DNA of 64,000 bases from Planotetraspora mira (GTDB taxonomy: Bacteria > Actinomycetota > Actinomycetes > Streptosporangiales > Streptosporangiaceae). The notes under the pieces were generated by a model. That model had not been told where the DNA came from and did no database searches. It worked only from the letters and a program-made list of their open reading frames with translations. Shown here piece after piece: positions 17,092-25,705 of the stretch. The stretch lies in NCBI RefSeq assembly GCF_016863275.1, contig NZ_BOOO01000049.1, positions 28,971 through 92,970 on the forward strand. Reading direction: 5' to 3'. Each line of letters starts with the position of its first letter. Positions within the stretch are counted from its first letter, which is position 1. Both the position numbers and the translations under genes were made by a program.

Positions 17092-17973
17092 ATGACCACT
17101 GTCAAAACTGAGCGGATCACCTTCGGCAGCGAAGGTGTGGAGTTGGTGGGCGAGCTCCGGGTTCCGGACGCGGACGGTCCGCAGCCTGCCGTGGCACTCA
17201 CCGGCCCCTTCACCGGGGTGAAAGAGCAAGTGGTCGGCACCTACGCCGAGCTACTCGCTCAGGCTGGGCTCGTCACGCTCGCCTTTGACCACCGGGGCTT
17301 CGGGGAAAGCGGCGGACGCCGCCAGCATGAGGACAGTCAGGGAAAACTGGCCGACCTGAGAGCCGCGGTCGGCGTGCTGGCCGGCCGGCCCGAGGTAGAC
17401 CCGGCTCGGATCGGTGTGGTCGGCGTCTGCCTCGGCGGGGGCTATGCGGTGCGGGCCGCCGCCACGGATCCCCGTGTGAAGGCGGTGGCCGGAATAGCGG
17501 GTGCCTACAACAGCCCGGCTCGGATCACCCAGACCATGGGCATTGACGCCTACCGGTCCGCGCTCGGCGGCTTCCTGGACCGGTACGACGAGTACGTGCC
17601 CGCCGTGGCGCCCGACGGCGGCGAGGCCGCGATGGCAGGCGATGAACCGTACGCCTACTACGGCACCGCCCGGTCCGCGTCGCCGTACTGGCGCGACGAA
17701 GTCACCGGAGGATCGCTCCACTCCCTGATGACCTTCGACGCCCTCAGTGCGGCTGATCTCCTGGCCGCCACCCCGCTATTGATTGTCCACGGAAAGACCG
17801 ACGCCTACTGCTCGCCGGAGCTGGCTCGGGAGCTCTACGAACGCAAGCCCGGCGACAAGGAGATCCTTTGGCTGGACGCCGACCAGCATATCGACCTCTA
17901 TGACGTGAAACCGCACGTCACCCGAGCCGCTCAGGCGACCGCCGACTTCCTCCACCGCAACCTCAGGCCCTGA
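17092..17973 (+). CDS. Alpha/beta hydrolase with Cys nucleophile elbow (YcjY-like)
   Basis: A 293-residue hydrolase of the YcjY/dienelactone-hydrolase-like group. FDHRGFGESGG precedes the elbow GVCLGGG (about residue 116), where Cys replaces Ser. The acid is in HGKTDAYCS and the base in DQHIDLYD. A Cys nucleophile is usual for dienelactone hydrolases and for part of the YcjY group. GGGAGG stands just before ATG 17092. It is paired with the metallo-hydrolase upstream; both could act on the compound sensed by HxlR. Substrate unknown. Confidence 0.83.
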   Translation: MTTVKTERITFGSEGVELVGELRVPDADGPQPAVALTGPFTGVKEQVVGTYAELLAQAGLVTLAFDHRGFGESGGRRQHEDSQGKLADLRAAVGVLAGRPEVDPARIGVVGVCLGGGYAVRAAATDPRVKAVAGIAGAYNSPARITQTMGIDAYRSALGGFLDRYDEYVPAVAPDGGEAAMAGDEPYAYYGTARSASPYWRDEVTGGSLHSLMTFDALSAADLLAATPLLIVHGKTDAYCSPELARELYERKPGDKEILWLDADQHIDLYDVKPHVTRAAQATADFLHRNLRP

Positions 17974-18211
17974 CGGCTGGGAACGATGAGCCGCCCGTTC
18001 CAAGTCAACGGGTTCAGTCTCAGCCGAACCGGAACACACTGACATGCCGTATGAGCGCGCACCCGGTCTTGGTCGAAGAGAGGGGCGCCGGACGGGGAAG
18101 GCAAGGTAAGGCAGGAGGGATCGCGCTGGTAGGTGTTTGCTGCAGTCTGCTGGGATTTCCGAGCGCAAGTCCGTAATCTGGACCCTCGATCTTCTCGGTC
18201 TGGGGGTAGTG

Positions 18212-18670
18212 ATGCCGGTCGTGCTTGGGCCCTACCCACTGTGTCCAGCCTGCCGGAAGACGAACGGCGGACTGATCGCCGTCGGGCACCGCCAGGTTCA
18301 TCTCCGAGCGCACGGCAAAGAGGCGTGTGTGGATCAAGGCGTTGCCGGACTGCTGGCCAGCCTGTGGGCTGTGTGCGACACGCGGAGCTGTTGCGAGAAC
18401 GACGGCGGACGCGCATACGTGGTGCCCACCGCCGATAGCTGCGACGTGGCAACACAATTGCTGGCCGACCTCGGGCTCCATCCCACGGTCGTGGACGGCA
18501 TCGTCTATTTCCGGATGCCGGACTCATTCCGCCTGGACGACGTGGAGCAGGTACGACGAAGGCTCCAACGACCAACAGGCATACAAACGAACTGGCGGGT
18601 GAACGACAGCGGCGTGTTCAGGCGGGACGGATCAGCCGACGATTCGGATGCGCTGGATACCTGGATCTGA
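18212..18670 (+). CDS. Hypothetical protein with CPxC motif
   Basis: A 152-residue protein starting MPVVLGPYPLCPACRKTNGG. The N-terminal CPAC and a downstream CDTRSCCENDGGRAYVV region could bind a metal ion together. The C-terminal part (PDSFRLDDVEQVRRRLQRPT) is helical. No family recognised. A GGGGG tract six bases before the ATG at 18212 supports this start over the longer frame from 18137. It is followed by another uncharacterised gene on the same strand. Confidence 0.5.
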   Translation: MPVVLGPYPLCPACRKTNGGLIAVGHRQVHLRAHGKEACVDQGVAGLLASLWAVCDTRSCCENDGGRAYVVPTADSCDVATQLLADLGLHPTVVDGIVYFRMPDSFRLDDVEQVRRRLQRPTGIQTNWRVNDSGVFRRDGSADDSDALDTWI

Positions 18671-18888
18671 CGAACAGACGTCCGGACATGGCACCCGGCG
18701 CGCGCTGTCCGCCGGAGCTCTGGAACAGTCCATACTGGCCGTCGCCAGCGCCCGTTCGAGCGGTGCCAGGGCGCACGACATCGCTCGATGAGCACGCACT
18801 CGGTCTGTCCTCTTGGTGTCTTCCGCCATGTCTGAATCCGTTGCCGGTGACCCGCGCTGGTTCCATCTGTCGGACTACGCTGCGCTTC

Positions 18889-19497
18889 GTGGACCTGTCC
18901 CAGCTCGAGCCCGGCACGGTGTTCCGGTTTCCGCACGACGAGCGTCCCCTCCGGGTGCTCGTCCACGACAGCAACATCGTCATGTATGACTGCTGGTGGC
19001 CGCATCTCGACGGCTGGGGTCTCGCGGACCTGGAGCAGATCAAGCGCAAACGGATCACGTACTACGTGACCGCCGCCTCAACGGTCGCCGATCAGGCGGC
19101 CCTTGTCCGATCGGACCCGTTGTCGGATGACGAACGCACGGTCCACCGGCCCGATCTGCCCTTCGTCGCCGTACAGGCTACGGACCTGACGTGGTCCTCT
19201 GGCGATCCGGCGAGGCTTGTCGCGGCCGACTCCCGGCTCCAGGTGCCGCAGCTGTACCTGTTGCCTTTCGGACCGGGCGGAGGCACCAAGCCGGGGATCC
19301 GAGTCAGCGCCGACAACGGCTCGTTCTTCACCACTGATGAACTTCTGCGCAAAGCCCGAGCCGTCCAGGCCGAACACCTCAACAAGGCAACAGCGGTGGA
19401 TGGGATAGGGATCTATCGTTCCGGACTGCAGCGTGGCCTGCCAGCCTTCTACCTGTGGGGAGCCGAGAGCCGACTGCACCGTGGCACCCGCCACTGA
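18889..19497 (+). CDS. Hypothetical protein
   Basis: A 202-residue soluble protein from a GTG at 18889 (VDLSQLEPGTVFRFPHDERP). The frame is open from 18688, but the upstream part is Pro/Arg/Cys-rich and looks non-coding, so the GTG is preferred. The conserved-looking features are the beta-rich start and a C-terminal GIRVSADNGSFFTTDELLRK. No known domain. Good GC3 bias and length support a real gene. It is 219 bases downstream of the CPxC protein and may share its transcript. Confidence 0.5.
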   Translation: MDLSQLEPGTVFRFPHDERPLRVLVHDSNIVMYDCWWPHLDGWGLADLEQIKRKRITYYVTAASTVADQAALVRSDPLSDDERTVHRPDLPFVAVQATDLTWSSGDPARLVAADSRLQVPQLYLLPFGPGGGTKPGIRVSADNGSFFTTDELLRKARAVQAEHLNKATAVDGIGIYRSGLQRGLPAFYLWGAESRLHRGTRH

Positions 19498-19542
19498 CGA
19501 GGCACCCGCTCATGCCGCGGATGGTGCTGCGGCGAAGTGGTT

Positions 19543-19875
19543 TCACCAGATGTGCTTGGCGGGCGGAGCTTCGAGTTCGGCGTTTACGCGTTCTTGCCAA
19601 CCTTCGTTGGCCAGGCCGGCGGAGACGAGGAGGTCGCGCCAGTCCGTGTTGCCGAGGACCAGCGCGTCGTCGAGTCGTCGGAGGTTGCCTTTGGCGAGGA
19701 TGAGCGCGGCTAGCTGAATGCGCTCGATCCTGAGGGCGTCGCGAGGTTCACCGGCAAAGACTTCACTGGTCAGTTCGGTCAGGGCCGCGATCACGACGTT
19801 GGGATGATGTGGGAAGTCCGTGCGGATGCGGCGTTCGAGACGCGTGGAGACCCTGGCCACGGCCCACGGTCGCAC
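19543..19875 (-). CDS. Hypothetical helical protein
   Basis: About 110 residues. The coherent part is RLERRIRTDFPHHPNVVIAA, LTSEVFAGEPRDALRIERIQ and LRRLDDALVLGNTDWRDLLV, ending near EGWQERVNAELE. These are amphipathic helices with a regular charge pattern. The open frame extends further upstream to 20136, but that part is Arg/Pro-rich, so a GTG near 19875 or 19860 is a more plausible start. Family not recognised, start uncertain. Convergent with the preceding plus-strand gene. Confidence 0.45.
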   Translation of the reverse strand: MRPWAVARVSTRLERRIRTDFPHHPNVVIAALTELTSEVFAGEPRDALRIERIQLAALILAKGNLRRLDDALVLGNTDWRDLLVSAGLANEGWQERVNAELEAPPAKHIW

Positions 19876-20379
19876 GCCAGCCGATCCGACGACCAGCCCC
19901 CCTCGCGTACCTGTGACTTGTCCACTTAGGGCATCAGTCGACCGAGCCAGACACACTCTTCTGCCGCCGACAGCGCGCTCGATCCGACGGCGAGGGTCCG
20001 GAGCAGTTGCCCGACCTCCCGGTCGCCAGTTTTGATGCTGGGAGACAAGGAGGGCGTGTGGCCGAGGGCACTGAGAATTGGCGGCTGATCCTCCAGGCGC
20101 CCGCGCATTGACGACCGCTGGGCAGGCAGACGCCATTCACGCGGATCGCCGTCTACGAGTGGATCTGGGCACGCTACTTGCGCCGTGATCATGACCGGCC
20201 AAGCCTCGATCCCACTTTTCAGGGCATGATCAGTAATGCGCCTGGAGGACCGCCCAGCGCAGGTGGAACACCGCTCGGCCGGACGGGTCCAGGACTCTAC
20301 GTGGTGGCCAGCCCGCCCGGATGGTGTCCGGGCCCGGAGCCTCCAGGGGGTGGGGCCCCGGGCGGGGACACGCCTTGGG
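19876..20379. other. Gap, GC-rich and without clear gene
   Basis: No credible protein on either strand. The section 20310-20375 is extremely G/C rich, with short self-complementary runs (GGTGTCCGGGCCCGG and neighbours), and may form terminator-like structures for the phage-like gene that ends at 20380. Confidence 0.3.
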
Positions 20380-20749
20380 TTACTGCGGGCGGACGTACCG
20401 CTCCTGCAGTTCCTTGACGGTGAGCTTCTCCGCCTTGGCGCGGTCCTGGCCTTGGGTCGACTGCGTAGTCGACGAGCTCAGGCTTCGTCGACCGGGCGGT
20501 CACCTGCGGCGTCTCCGCCCCCGGCTTGGCCGGGGCCGGTGCGGGCTTGTCGACGGCGCCAGCGGTCACGGCCTGGCCGTCTTGGCCGAACTCAACGACC
20601 ATGCCACTGTCCAGCAGGTGCCGGATCTTGTCGCTGTCGGGGTCGCCGACGAACACGGCGTCCCGGTAGAGCGTGCCCAGGGCCGTGCCGGCCTGCGTCG
20701 CGATCGGGACGTGCACCACGCACGCCGCGGTCACCCTGTACTCCTTCAT
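20380..20749 (-). pseudogene. Phage head-tail-connector-like protein, single frameshift
   Basis: From ATG 20749 the frame reads MKEYRVTAACVVHVPIATQA and continues with TLYRDAVFVGDPDSDKIRHL and LLDSGMVVEFGQDG, then a Pro/Ala-rich linker and STKPELVDYAV. After GTCGAC, dropping one C restores QGQDRAKAEKLTVKELQERY and a TAA at 20380. The restored C-terminus looks like a HeH/Rho-N type helical motif. Small proteins of this plan occur in actinophage structural regions. With the extra base removed it is a full 122-residue protein, so this may be a recent mutation or a sequencing error. Confidence 0.55.
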
Positions 20750-21213
20750 GAGGCCGAAGCACGCCCTGGGAAGTCTGGTGGCCGCGGGTGGTCGAGGCGG
20801 ACGAGCGGTTGACCGCCGCCGCGGGTGCGACGGAGATCCGTCGGGACGACCTAAAGGGAAGGCCTGATCAGGTGGTGGTAGCCGACCGGCAGGAGATGAG
20901 TTCTGCCTGCTCTGACGCTTCACCAAGCGGGCACCACGGCGGAGCCGTACTGGAGATCGCCCGCACGGTCCTCGATCTTGTATCCGTCGTGACCTCGCCC
21001 ATCGTGGTCCTCGTCGGATCATCGCTGCACAGGCGCCGCCGCACCGCACGTAGGCCGTGAAGCGAGCCCGCCAAGATGAGCTTCCGTACGCGACGGTCAC
21101 GCAATCCATGACGACGGGACCAATCGTGATCCCCGTATGGCGGGATCCTCGTCCCGGGCGATTGCCTCGTCCGTGGGCAGCTCCTTCTCCACGGCCAAGG
21201 AAAGTCGTGAGGG
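20750..21213. other. Gap without recognisable gene
   Basis: One plus-strand frame contains a hydrophobic run (TVLDLVSVVTSPIVVLVGSS) but lacks a convincing start or relatives. No other structure is evident before the MarR operator region. Confidence 0.3.
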
Positions 21214-21248
21214 TAACTTGCATTGCTAAGTTAGCGTGTTAAGTTAGC
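21214..21248. promoter_or_regulatory. TAAGTTAGC repeats abutting the MarR start
   Basis: TAAGTTAGC occurs twice as a direct repeat (21227-21235 and 21240-21248), and TAACTT at 21214-21219 is inverted relative to AAGTTA at 21229-21234. The repeats end three bases before the ATG of the MarR gene, and no Shine-Dalgarno sequence is visible. They look like the regulator's own binding sites over its promoter. Confidence 0.55.
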
Positions 21249-21251
21249 GGC

Positions 21252-21689
21252 ATGGAACGAAATCTGAGCTTCAACCTGCATGTGCTCACCGCCCGCTTGG
21301 ACCGGGCGGCTGACCGGATCCTGCGGGCGGAGCACAACATCTCCTACAGCCGCTTCCTGGCGCTGACCCTGGTGGGGGAGCTAGGGGCCTCGACACAACG
21401 GACCCTTGCCGAATACCTGGGTGTGACTGAGCCGTCGGTAAGCCGCATGACCGCCGTCCTCGCCGCCGACGGGCTTCTCGACGTCCAGCCCGACCCGGCC
21501 GGGGGGAACCGCCGGCGGCTGAGTCTCACCGACGAAGGAAAGCAGCTGATGACCTCGATCCGGCAGGGATTCGAAGACCGGCTGGCCGCGATCGTCGCCC
21601 ACAGCGGCGTGCCCTACGCCGAGTACGCCGAGCACACGGCGCGGCTGCTGGCGACGTTCAACCACCTTGAGCAGGAGGCAGGCAAATGA
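21252..21689 (+). CDS. MarR-family regulator
   Basis: A 145-residue winged-helix protein. The layout is MarR-like: an N-terminal dimerisation helix (LSFNLHVLTARLDRAADRIL), then TLAEYLGVTEPSVSRMTAVL as recognition helix and the wing DPAGGNRRRLSLTDEGKQL. The ATG at 21252 directly follows operator-like repeats with no ribosome site, so a leaderless message is possible. Its stop overlaps the start of the hydrolase gene (ATGA), so the two are co-translated. Probably an autoregulated switch for the hydrolase. Confidence 0.88.
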   Translation: MERNLSFNLHVLTARLDRAADRILRAEHNISYSRFLALTLVGELGASTQRTLAEYLGVTEPSVSRMTAVLAADGLLDVQPDPAGGNRRRLSLTDEGKQLMTSIRQGFEDRLAAIVAHSGVPYAEYAEHTARLLATFNHLEQEAGK

Positions 21690-22531
21690 GCCGGAACACC
21701 CAGACCCCACCGGTGCACCAGCGCACCGTCTTCTCAGCCGACGGCACAGCGATCAGCTATCAGACGATGGGAACCGGGCCGGGCCTCATCGTGCTCGGCG
21801 GCAATCTGCGAACATCGGAGGACTACCTGCCACTGGCCTCCGAGCTGGCCCGCTCCTTCACAGTGCACCTCGTCGACCGGCGAGGGCGCGGCGCCAGCGG
21901 CCCTCAGGGGCCCGAGTACACCCTGGCGAAGGAAGTAGAAGATCTCCTTGCCGTCCAGGAGGGGACCGGGGCGCGCCTCGCGTTCGGACACAGCTACGGC
22001 GGACTCGTCATCCTGGAGACCGCACGCTCATTCCAGCTGTTCAATCGCATCACGGTCTACGAGCCCGGAGTGCCCGCCGCTCCCGTCCCCACCGACTGGA
22101 TGGCCCCGTACCGAGAGCGGCTGGCCGCCGGCGATCCCTACGGCGCCTTCGTTCACTTCATCCAAGGTTCGGGCGGCGCGCCGGCCTTCATGACCAAGAT
22201 GCCGCACTGGTATCTCCGCATGGTGATGCGGGTGGGATTCCGCGGGCCGAGCTGGCAGCGGATGCGACCCCTTCTGGAGGCCAATCTGGCCGAGCACGAG
22301 CAGATCGCAGCCCAACAGGGTCGGCTCCCCGAGTTCGCGAGCGTTACCGCCACGGTGCTGCTCCTGTGCGGGAGCCGCTCCCCGCGCGCGCATCGAGAGG
22401 AGTTCGCCATGCTCCGCGACACCCTTCCCAACGCCACACTCCAAACTTTGGACGGCCTCAACCACTTCGGGCCGGAAGGGAAGACAGCCCCGGTTGTGGC
22501 CGAGCGGGCTCAGGCGTTCTTCCTGTGGTGA
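21686..22531 (+). CDS. Alpha/beta hydrolase
   Basis: A 281-residue hydrolase of the 3-oxoadipate-lactonase-like group. The oxyanion segment is VLGGNLRTSEDY, the middle contains DRRGRGASGPQGPEY, the nucleophile elbow is GHSYGG (Ser at about residue 101), and the catalytic His is in NHFG near the C-terminus. Cytosolic. It overlaps the MarR gene by four bases and is presumably regulated by it, which suggests detoxification of a phenolic or antibiotic ligand; that substrate is inference. An 18-bp hairpin follows at 22901. Confidence 0.84.
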   Translation: MSRNTQTPPVHQRTVFSADGTAISYQTMGTGPGLIVLGGNLRTSEDYLPLASELARSFTVHLVDRRGRGASGPQGPEYTLAKEVEDLLAVQEGTGARLAFGHSYGGLVILETARSFQLFNRITVYEPGVPAAPVPTDWMAPYRERLAAGDPYGAFVHFIQGSGGAPAFMTKMPHWYLRMVMRVGFRGPSWQRMRPLLEANLAEHEQIAAQQGRLPEFASVTATVLLLCGSRSPRAHREEFAMLRDTLPNATLQTLDGLNHFGPEGKTAPVVAERAQAFFLW

Positions 22532-22900
22532 TCTCCGGGCCAACCCCCGTGATGCCGGCCGGGCAGGCCTTCGTCGTCGACCTGGCCAAGCTGAATCCCA
22601 CGCTTCCGACCCCAGACCACGTCCCCCTTCCTCGCCCCCGCACGACCACGCCACAGGAGCTGCAGCATGACGCCGCGCCGGCGACCTGGCCAGCTGGCGG
22701 CGGCCACACCGTGGGCGACGGATGTTCCCAGTGGCCCTTCGTGGCGCGGTGGAAGGTACCGACGACGACGCACGGTGTCGAGAGCCGAGTCGGTCGTCGT
22801 GCGAATGTTCTGGGAAATGCAGGCAAGGCGCGGTGCTTGCTGCCTCGGCACCTACGCGGCCGCTCGGGAATCCACGCAAGGAAAGATGGTGGGCGGTTGC
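22532..22900. other. Gap without recognisable gene
   Basis: All frames here give Arg/Pro/Gly-rich low-complexity translations typical of non-coding high-GC DNA. It separates the hydrolase gene from the terminator hairpin. Confidence 0.35.
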
Positions 22901-22940
22901 AGTCAGTGTCGAGCATCCCTGCGGATGCTCGACACTGACT
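22901..22940. terminator. Perfect 18-bp hairpin with CTGC loop
   Basis: Bases 22901-22918 and 22923-22940 are exact reverse complements around a four-base loop. The hairpin lies 29 bases beyond the stop of the minus-strand SDR gene and downstream of the plus-strand hydrolase, so it can terminate both. Its length and perfection exceed those of the other terminators here. Confidence 0.65.
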
Positions 22941-22969
22941 CTGTATGGTGCTCGTGGCCTCCGCGGATT

Positions 22970-23800
22970 TCAGGCTGGCGAGGTCCCCTGTGCGAGCTGT
23001 GCGAGGTGGTCCCACTCCTCCCAGAGGGCAATCCGGCGGGCGTACTCCGGGCGGATGAGTGGAAGCCCGTTCGCGCCGAACAGAGTCCTCAGCGGAGGAT
23101 TGGGGTCATCGGCGAGGGTAAGCATTGCTCGCCCAGCCGCCGCAGGGTCTCCTGGGGCGATTCCCGTGCCCTCGAACCCGGCCATCACCAGCGCGCGTGC
23201 GTGGTCGTATTCGGGCATCGGTGGCGCCATGTTCCCGAGCTCGCTCGGGAACATGAGCGGCTCAACGAGCGTGACATGCACGCCATACTCCGCGACCTCC
23301 GCCGCTAACGCTTGGCTCAACGCCTCCAGCGCCCACTTAGTCGCGTGGTACGTCCCCATAGTTGGAAGCGCCACGACCCCGCCCATTGAGGAGATCTGGA
23401 TGATCCGACCGCTGCGACGCTTCCGCATGTGCGGGACGACTGCCTGCGACGTGTAGAGGGCGCCGAAGTAGTTGACCTCCATCTGCTCACGGGCCTGGGC
23501 GGCCGTGACTTCCTCTACCGCTCCCATCACGGCCTGTCCCGCGTTGTTGACGAGGATGTCGATCCCGCCGAACCGCTCTTCGGCAGCCGCGACCGCCCGA
23601 TGTACTGCGGCCTCGTCCGTGACGTCGAGCTCCAGGGGAAGGACCAGGTCGCCGTAGTTCTCAGCGAGTGAGTCCAGCGTGCCGGCGGAGCGGGCGGCCG
23701 CGGCAACACGATCGCCGCGAGAGAGCGCGGCTTCCGCCCACTGGGCTCCCAAGCCTCGCGATGCTCCGGTGATGAACCAGGTCTTGGGTGTGTTCGACAT
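22970..23800 (-). CDS. Classical SDR oxidoreductase
   Basis: A 276-residue short-chain dehydrogenase. The cofactor motif TGASRGLG is at residues 12-19, NNAG at about 87-90, and the active site has Ser in IQISSMGG with YHATK as Tyr-x-x-x-Lys. The Arg after the Gly-rich motif (TGASRGLG) and the basic residues downstream suggest NADPH. Substrate unknown. It lies 40 bases downstream of the AKR7-like gene on the same strand, and both are divergent from a TetR gene, so the three appear to form one regulated unit. Confidence 0.87.
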   Translation of the reverse strand: MSNTPKTWFITGASRGLGAQWAEAALSRGDRVAAAARSAGTLDSLAENYGDLVLPLELDVTDEAAVHRAVAAAEERFGGIDILVNNAGQAVMGAVEEVTAAQAREQMEVNYFGALYTSQAVVPHMRKRRSGRIIQISSMGGVVALPTMGTYHATKWALEALSQALAAEVAEYGVHVTLVEPLMFPSELGNMAPPMPEYDHARALVMAGFEGTGIAPGDPAAAGRAMLTLADDPNPPLRTLFGANGLPLIRPEYARRIALWEEWDHLAQLAQGTSPA

Positions 23801-23839
23801 ATCAGTGATCTCCTTCGTGGCTTTCGTTGTCTGTGAGAG

Positions 23840-24811
23840 TCAGGCTGGACGCGCTGACGGCCAGGCCAAGCGCGCGGTCTCGCTCGCTTCGTCGATCGCT
23901 CTGAGTAGCTCGGGAGGCAGTGGCGCGTCCTGCACCGCATCGAGGTTCTGGGCGAGGTGTTCGGGGCGGGATGCGCCGAGGATGATCCCGTCGCCGTGTA
24001 CGACGTCGAGGTGCGAGTGATGCACGAGCCAGCGCAGGGCCGCATCGGTCGGCGAGATCCCAGACGATTCGCAACTGGCCTTGAATGTGCGCATCGCCTG
24101 CAGGTACGGCTCGTTCCAGTAACGACGGCGGTACTGCGCGCCTTGGGCATGACTTCCGTCGAACCGCGATCCGGAGTCCACGGCGGCTTCGTCGCCGAAG
24201 GACGCAGCGAAGGCCCCGCCCGCAAGCGGGTTGTAGGCATGGAAACGAAGCCCGTGCCGCCGAAGGACCGGCAGCAGTTCGGTCTCCGCCGCACGGGTCG
24301 CGGCGTTGTAGAGACCCTGGTAGACCGTGGGGCGGAGCCAGCCGTTGTCCTTGACGATGGCAATCGTCTCCTCGACGTCGTCAGCGGCGACGTTGCTCAG
24401 TCCGAACTCGGCGATGGCGCCTTCGTCATGAAGCTCATGAACGGTGCGCAGCGTGTTCTCCCATGGCGTGTCCTGTGCGCGCACATTGAGGTAGAGCAGG
24501 TCGGCGCGCTCTGCCCGAAGCCGGTCAAGGCTCGCCCGCAGGGAGGCGCGGAGCACGTCCGGCTCGTGTCCTCGTTCGGTGGCGAGGGGGTCGTATCTGA
24601 CGGCGATCTCAAACGTATCGGGGGCATGCAGATCGCCGAGCATCTGCTCGCAGGATCCGTCGCCGTACACGTAGCAGGTGTCGACCTCGCGGTAGGCGCG
24701 ATCATGGAACAGATCGAGCATCGAGCGAGCTGTGGACGCATCGCGAACACGCGCGCCGCGCCCGTGATAGCCGAGCGTCATGGTGCCGAAGATGATCCGT
24801 TCAACAGGCAC
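23840..24811 (-). CDS. AKR7-like aldo/keto reductase with altered active site
   Basis: A 323-residue TIM-barrel protein that follows the AKR7 (aflatoxin aldehyde reductase) pattern closely: DTCYVYGDG, then NGWLRPTVYQGLYNAATRAA, LRFHAYNPLAGG and ALRWLVHHSHLDVVHGDGII. The Asp and Tyr of the catalytic tetrad are present, but the Lys position reads IAVRYDP (Arg) and the His position reads YLNVRAQ (Asn). A perfect AGGAGG six bases before a GTG places the start at 24811; the ATG at 24826 contains that site. It may bind NADPH without the usual reductase activity. Confidence 0.82.
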   Translation of the reverse strand: MPVERIIFGTMTLGYHGRGARVRDASTARSMLDLFHDRAYREVDTCYVYGDGSCEQMLGDLHAPDTFEIAVRYDPLATERGHEPDVLRASLRASLDRLRAERADLLYLNVRAQDTPWENTLRTVHELHDEGAIAEFGLSNVAADDVEETIAIVKDNGWLRPTVYQGLYNAATRAAETELLPVLRRHGLRFHAYNPLAGGAFAASFGDEAAVDSGSRFDGSHAQGAQYRRRYWNEPYLQAMRTFKASCESSGISPTDAALRWLVHHSHLDVVHGDGIILGASRPEHLAQNLDAVQDAPLPPELLRAIDEASETARLAWPSARPA

Positions 24812-24853
24812 GGCGATCCTCCTCATCTTTTGAAGCAAAGCGAACGTCTGTAC

Positions 24854-24905
24854 CGGAGATGTATCTCCGTTACGTGGAAGCTAGCATAGCGGAGACCAAT
24901 CTCCG
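24854..24905. promoter_or_regulatory. Twin palindromes, TetR operators
   Basis: CGGAGAT-GT-ATCTCCG (24854-24869) and CGGAGA-CCAA-TCTCCG (24890-24905) are two related perfect palindromes sharing the CGGAGA half site, spaced about 36 bases centre to centre. They fill the divergent region between the AKR7-like and TetR genes and are very probably two operators of that TetR protein. Confidence 0.7.
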
Positions 24906-24938
24906 ATTCCGGTCTGATGCTGTGAGGTGAGGAGCCGC

Positions 24939-25601
24939 ATGGAAGAGAACGCGACGAACCAGTCGGCTGATCAGCGGGCACGGCGCAAGGACGCGACGCG
25001 GAACCGTGCGGCATTGATCGCGGCCGGCGCCGAGCTGTTCGACGCGGCTGGCATGATGCCGACGCTGGACGATGTGGCGCGACGAGCCGGCGTGGGCGTG
25101 GGGACCGCCTATCGTCACTTCCCCAACAAGTACGTTCTGGCGCAGGCAGTGCTGGCCGAGACGATGGAAGCGATGCTTGACGCCGCGGAGAGGGCGGCGA
25201 CGATGGAGGATGCGGCCGCTGGACTCACGGCCTTCTTCGAGGCTGTGCTCGAGCCTCAGGCGAGCAAGCGCGCTCTTGGGGAACTTCTGAGGAGCACGCA
25301 AACCTCAGAGCCCGACGCCAACGATGTGCAGAGCCGAGTCGAACGCTGTATCGAGCTGCTTTTGCAGCGTGGTCGCGAGCAGCGGGTGATCCGCGCCGAT
25401 CTTGCAGCGACAGACATCGGCGTGCTGATGTCTGTGATGACCCACCTGATCGAGACCTTTGGCGAGGCCGACCCGCAACTGTGGCGCCGCTTCGTGCCGA
25501 TCCTGCTCGACGGGCTGCGGGCGGATGCGCCGAGTCCGCTCCCCGGTGAGGCGCTCAGCCGGGAGCAGTTCCTGACCCGGCTTCTTGGAGCCAAGGGCTG
25601 A
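24939..25601 (+). CDS. TetR-family regulator
   Basis: A 220-residue repressor. The DNA-binding domain is AALIAAGAELFDAAGMMPTL then DDVARRAGVGVGTAYRHFPN and KYVLAQAV. The C-terminal domain is helical (LTAFFEAVLEPQASKRALGE), as in the TetR_C_11-like set that controls SDR and AKR genes. GAGGAG precedes ATG 24939; a GTG at 24927 is the alternative. Two CGGAGA palindromes lie immediately upstream, between it and the divergent AKR7-like/SDR pair, which it most likely represses together with itself. Confidence 0.88.
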   Translation: MEENATNQSADQRARRKDATRNRAALIAAGAELFDAAGMMPTLDDVARRAGVGVGTAYRHFPNKYVLAQAVLAETMEAMLDAAERAATMEDAAAGLTAFFEAVLEPQASKRALGELLRSTQTSEPDANDVQSRVERCIELLLQRGREQRVIRADLAATDIGVLMSVMTHLIETFGEADPQLWRRFVPILLDGLRADAPSPLPGEALSREQFLTRLLGAKG

Positions 25602-25705
25602 CCTACGCCTGCTTTACGCCCAGAGCTGTGTCGTTCTGAAGCTCCCCCGTAGTGCGGACACCTACGGTGCAACCCTGCCGAGGGCGCTCAGTGGATGAGT
25701 GCCAG

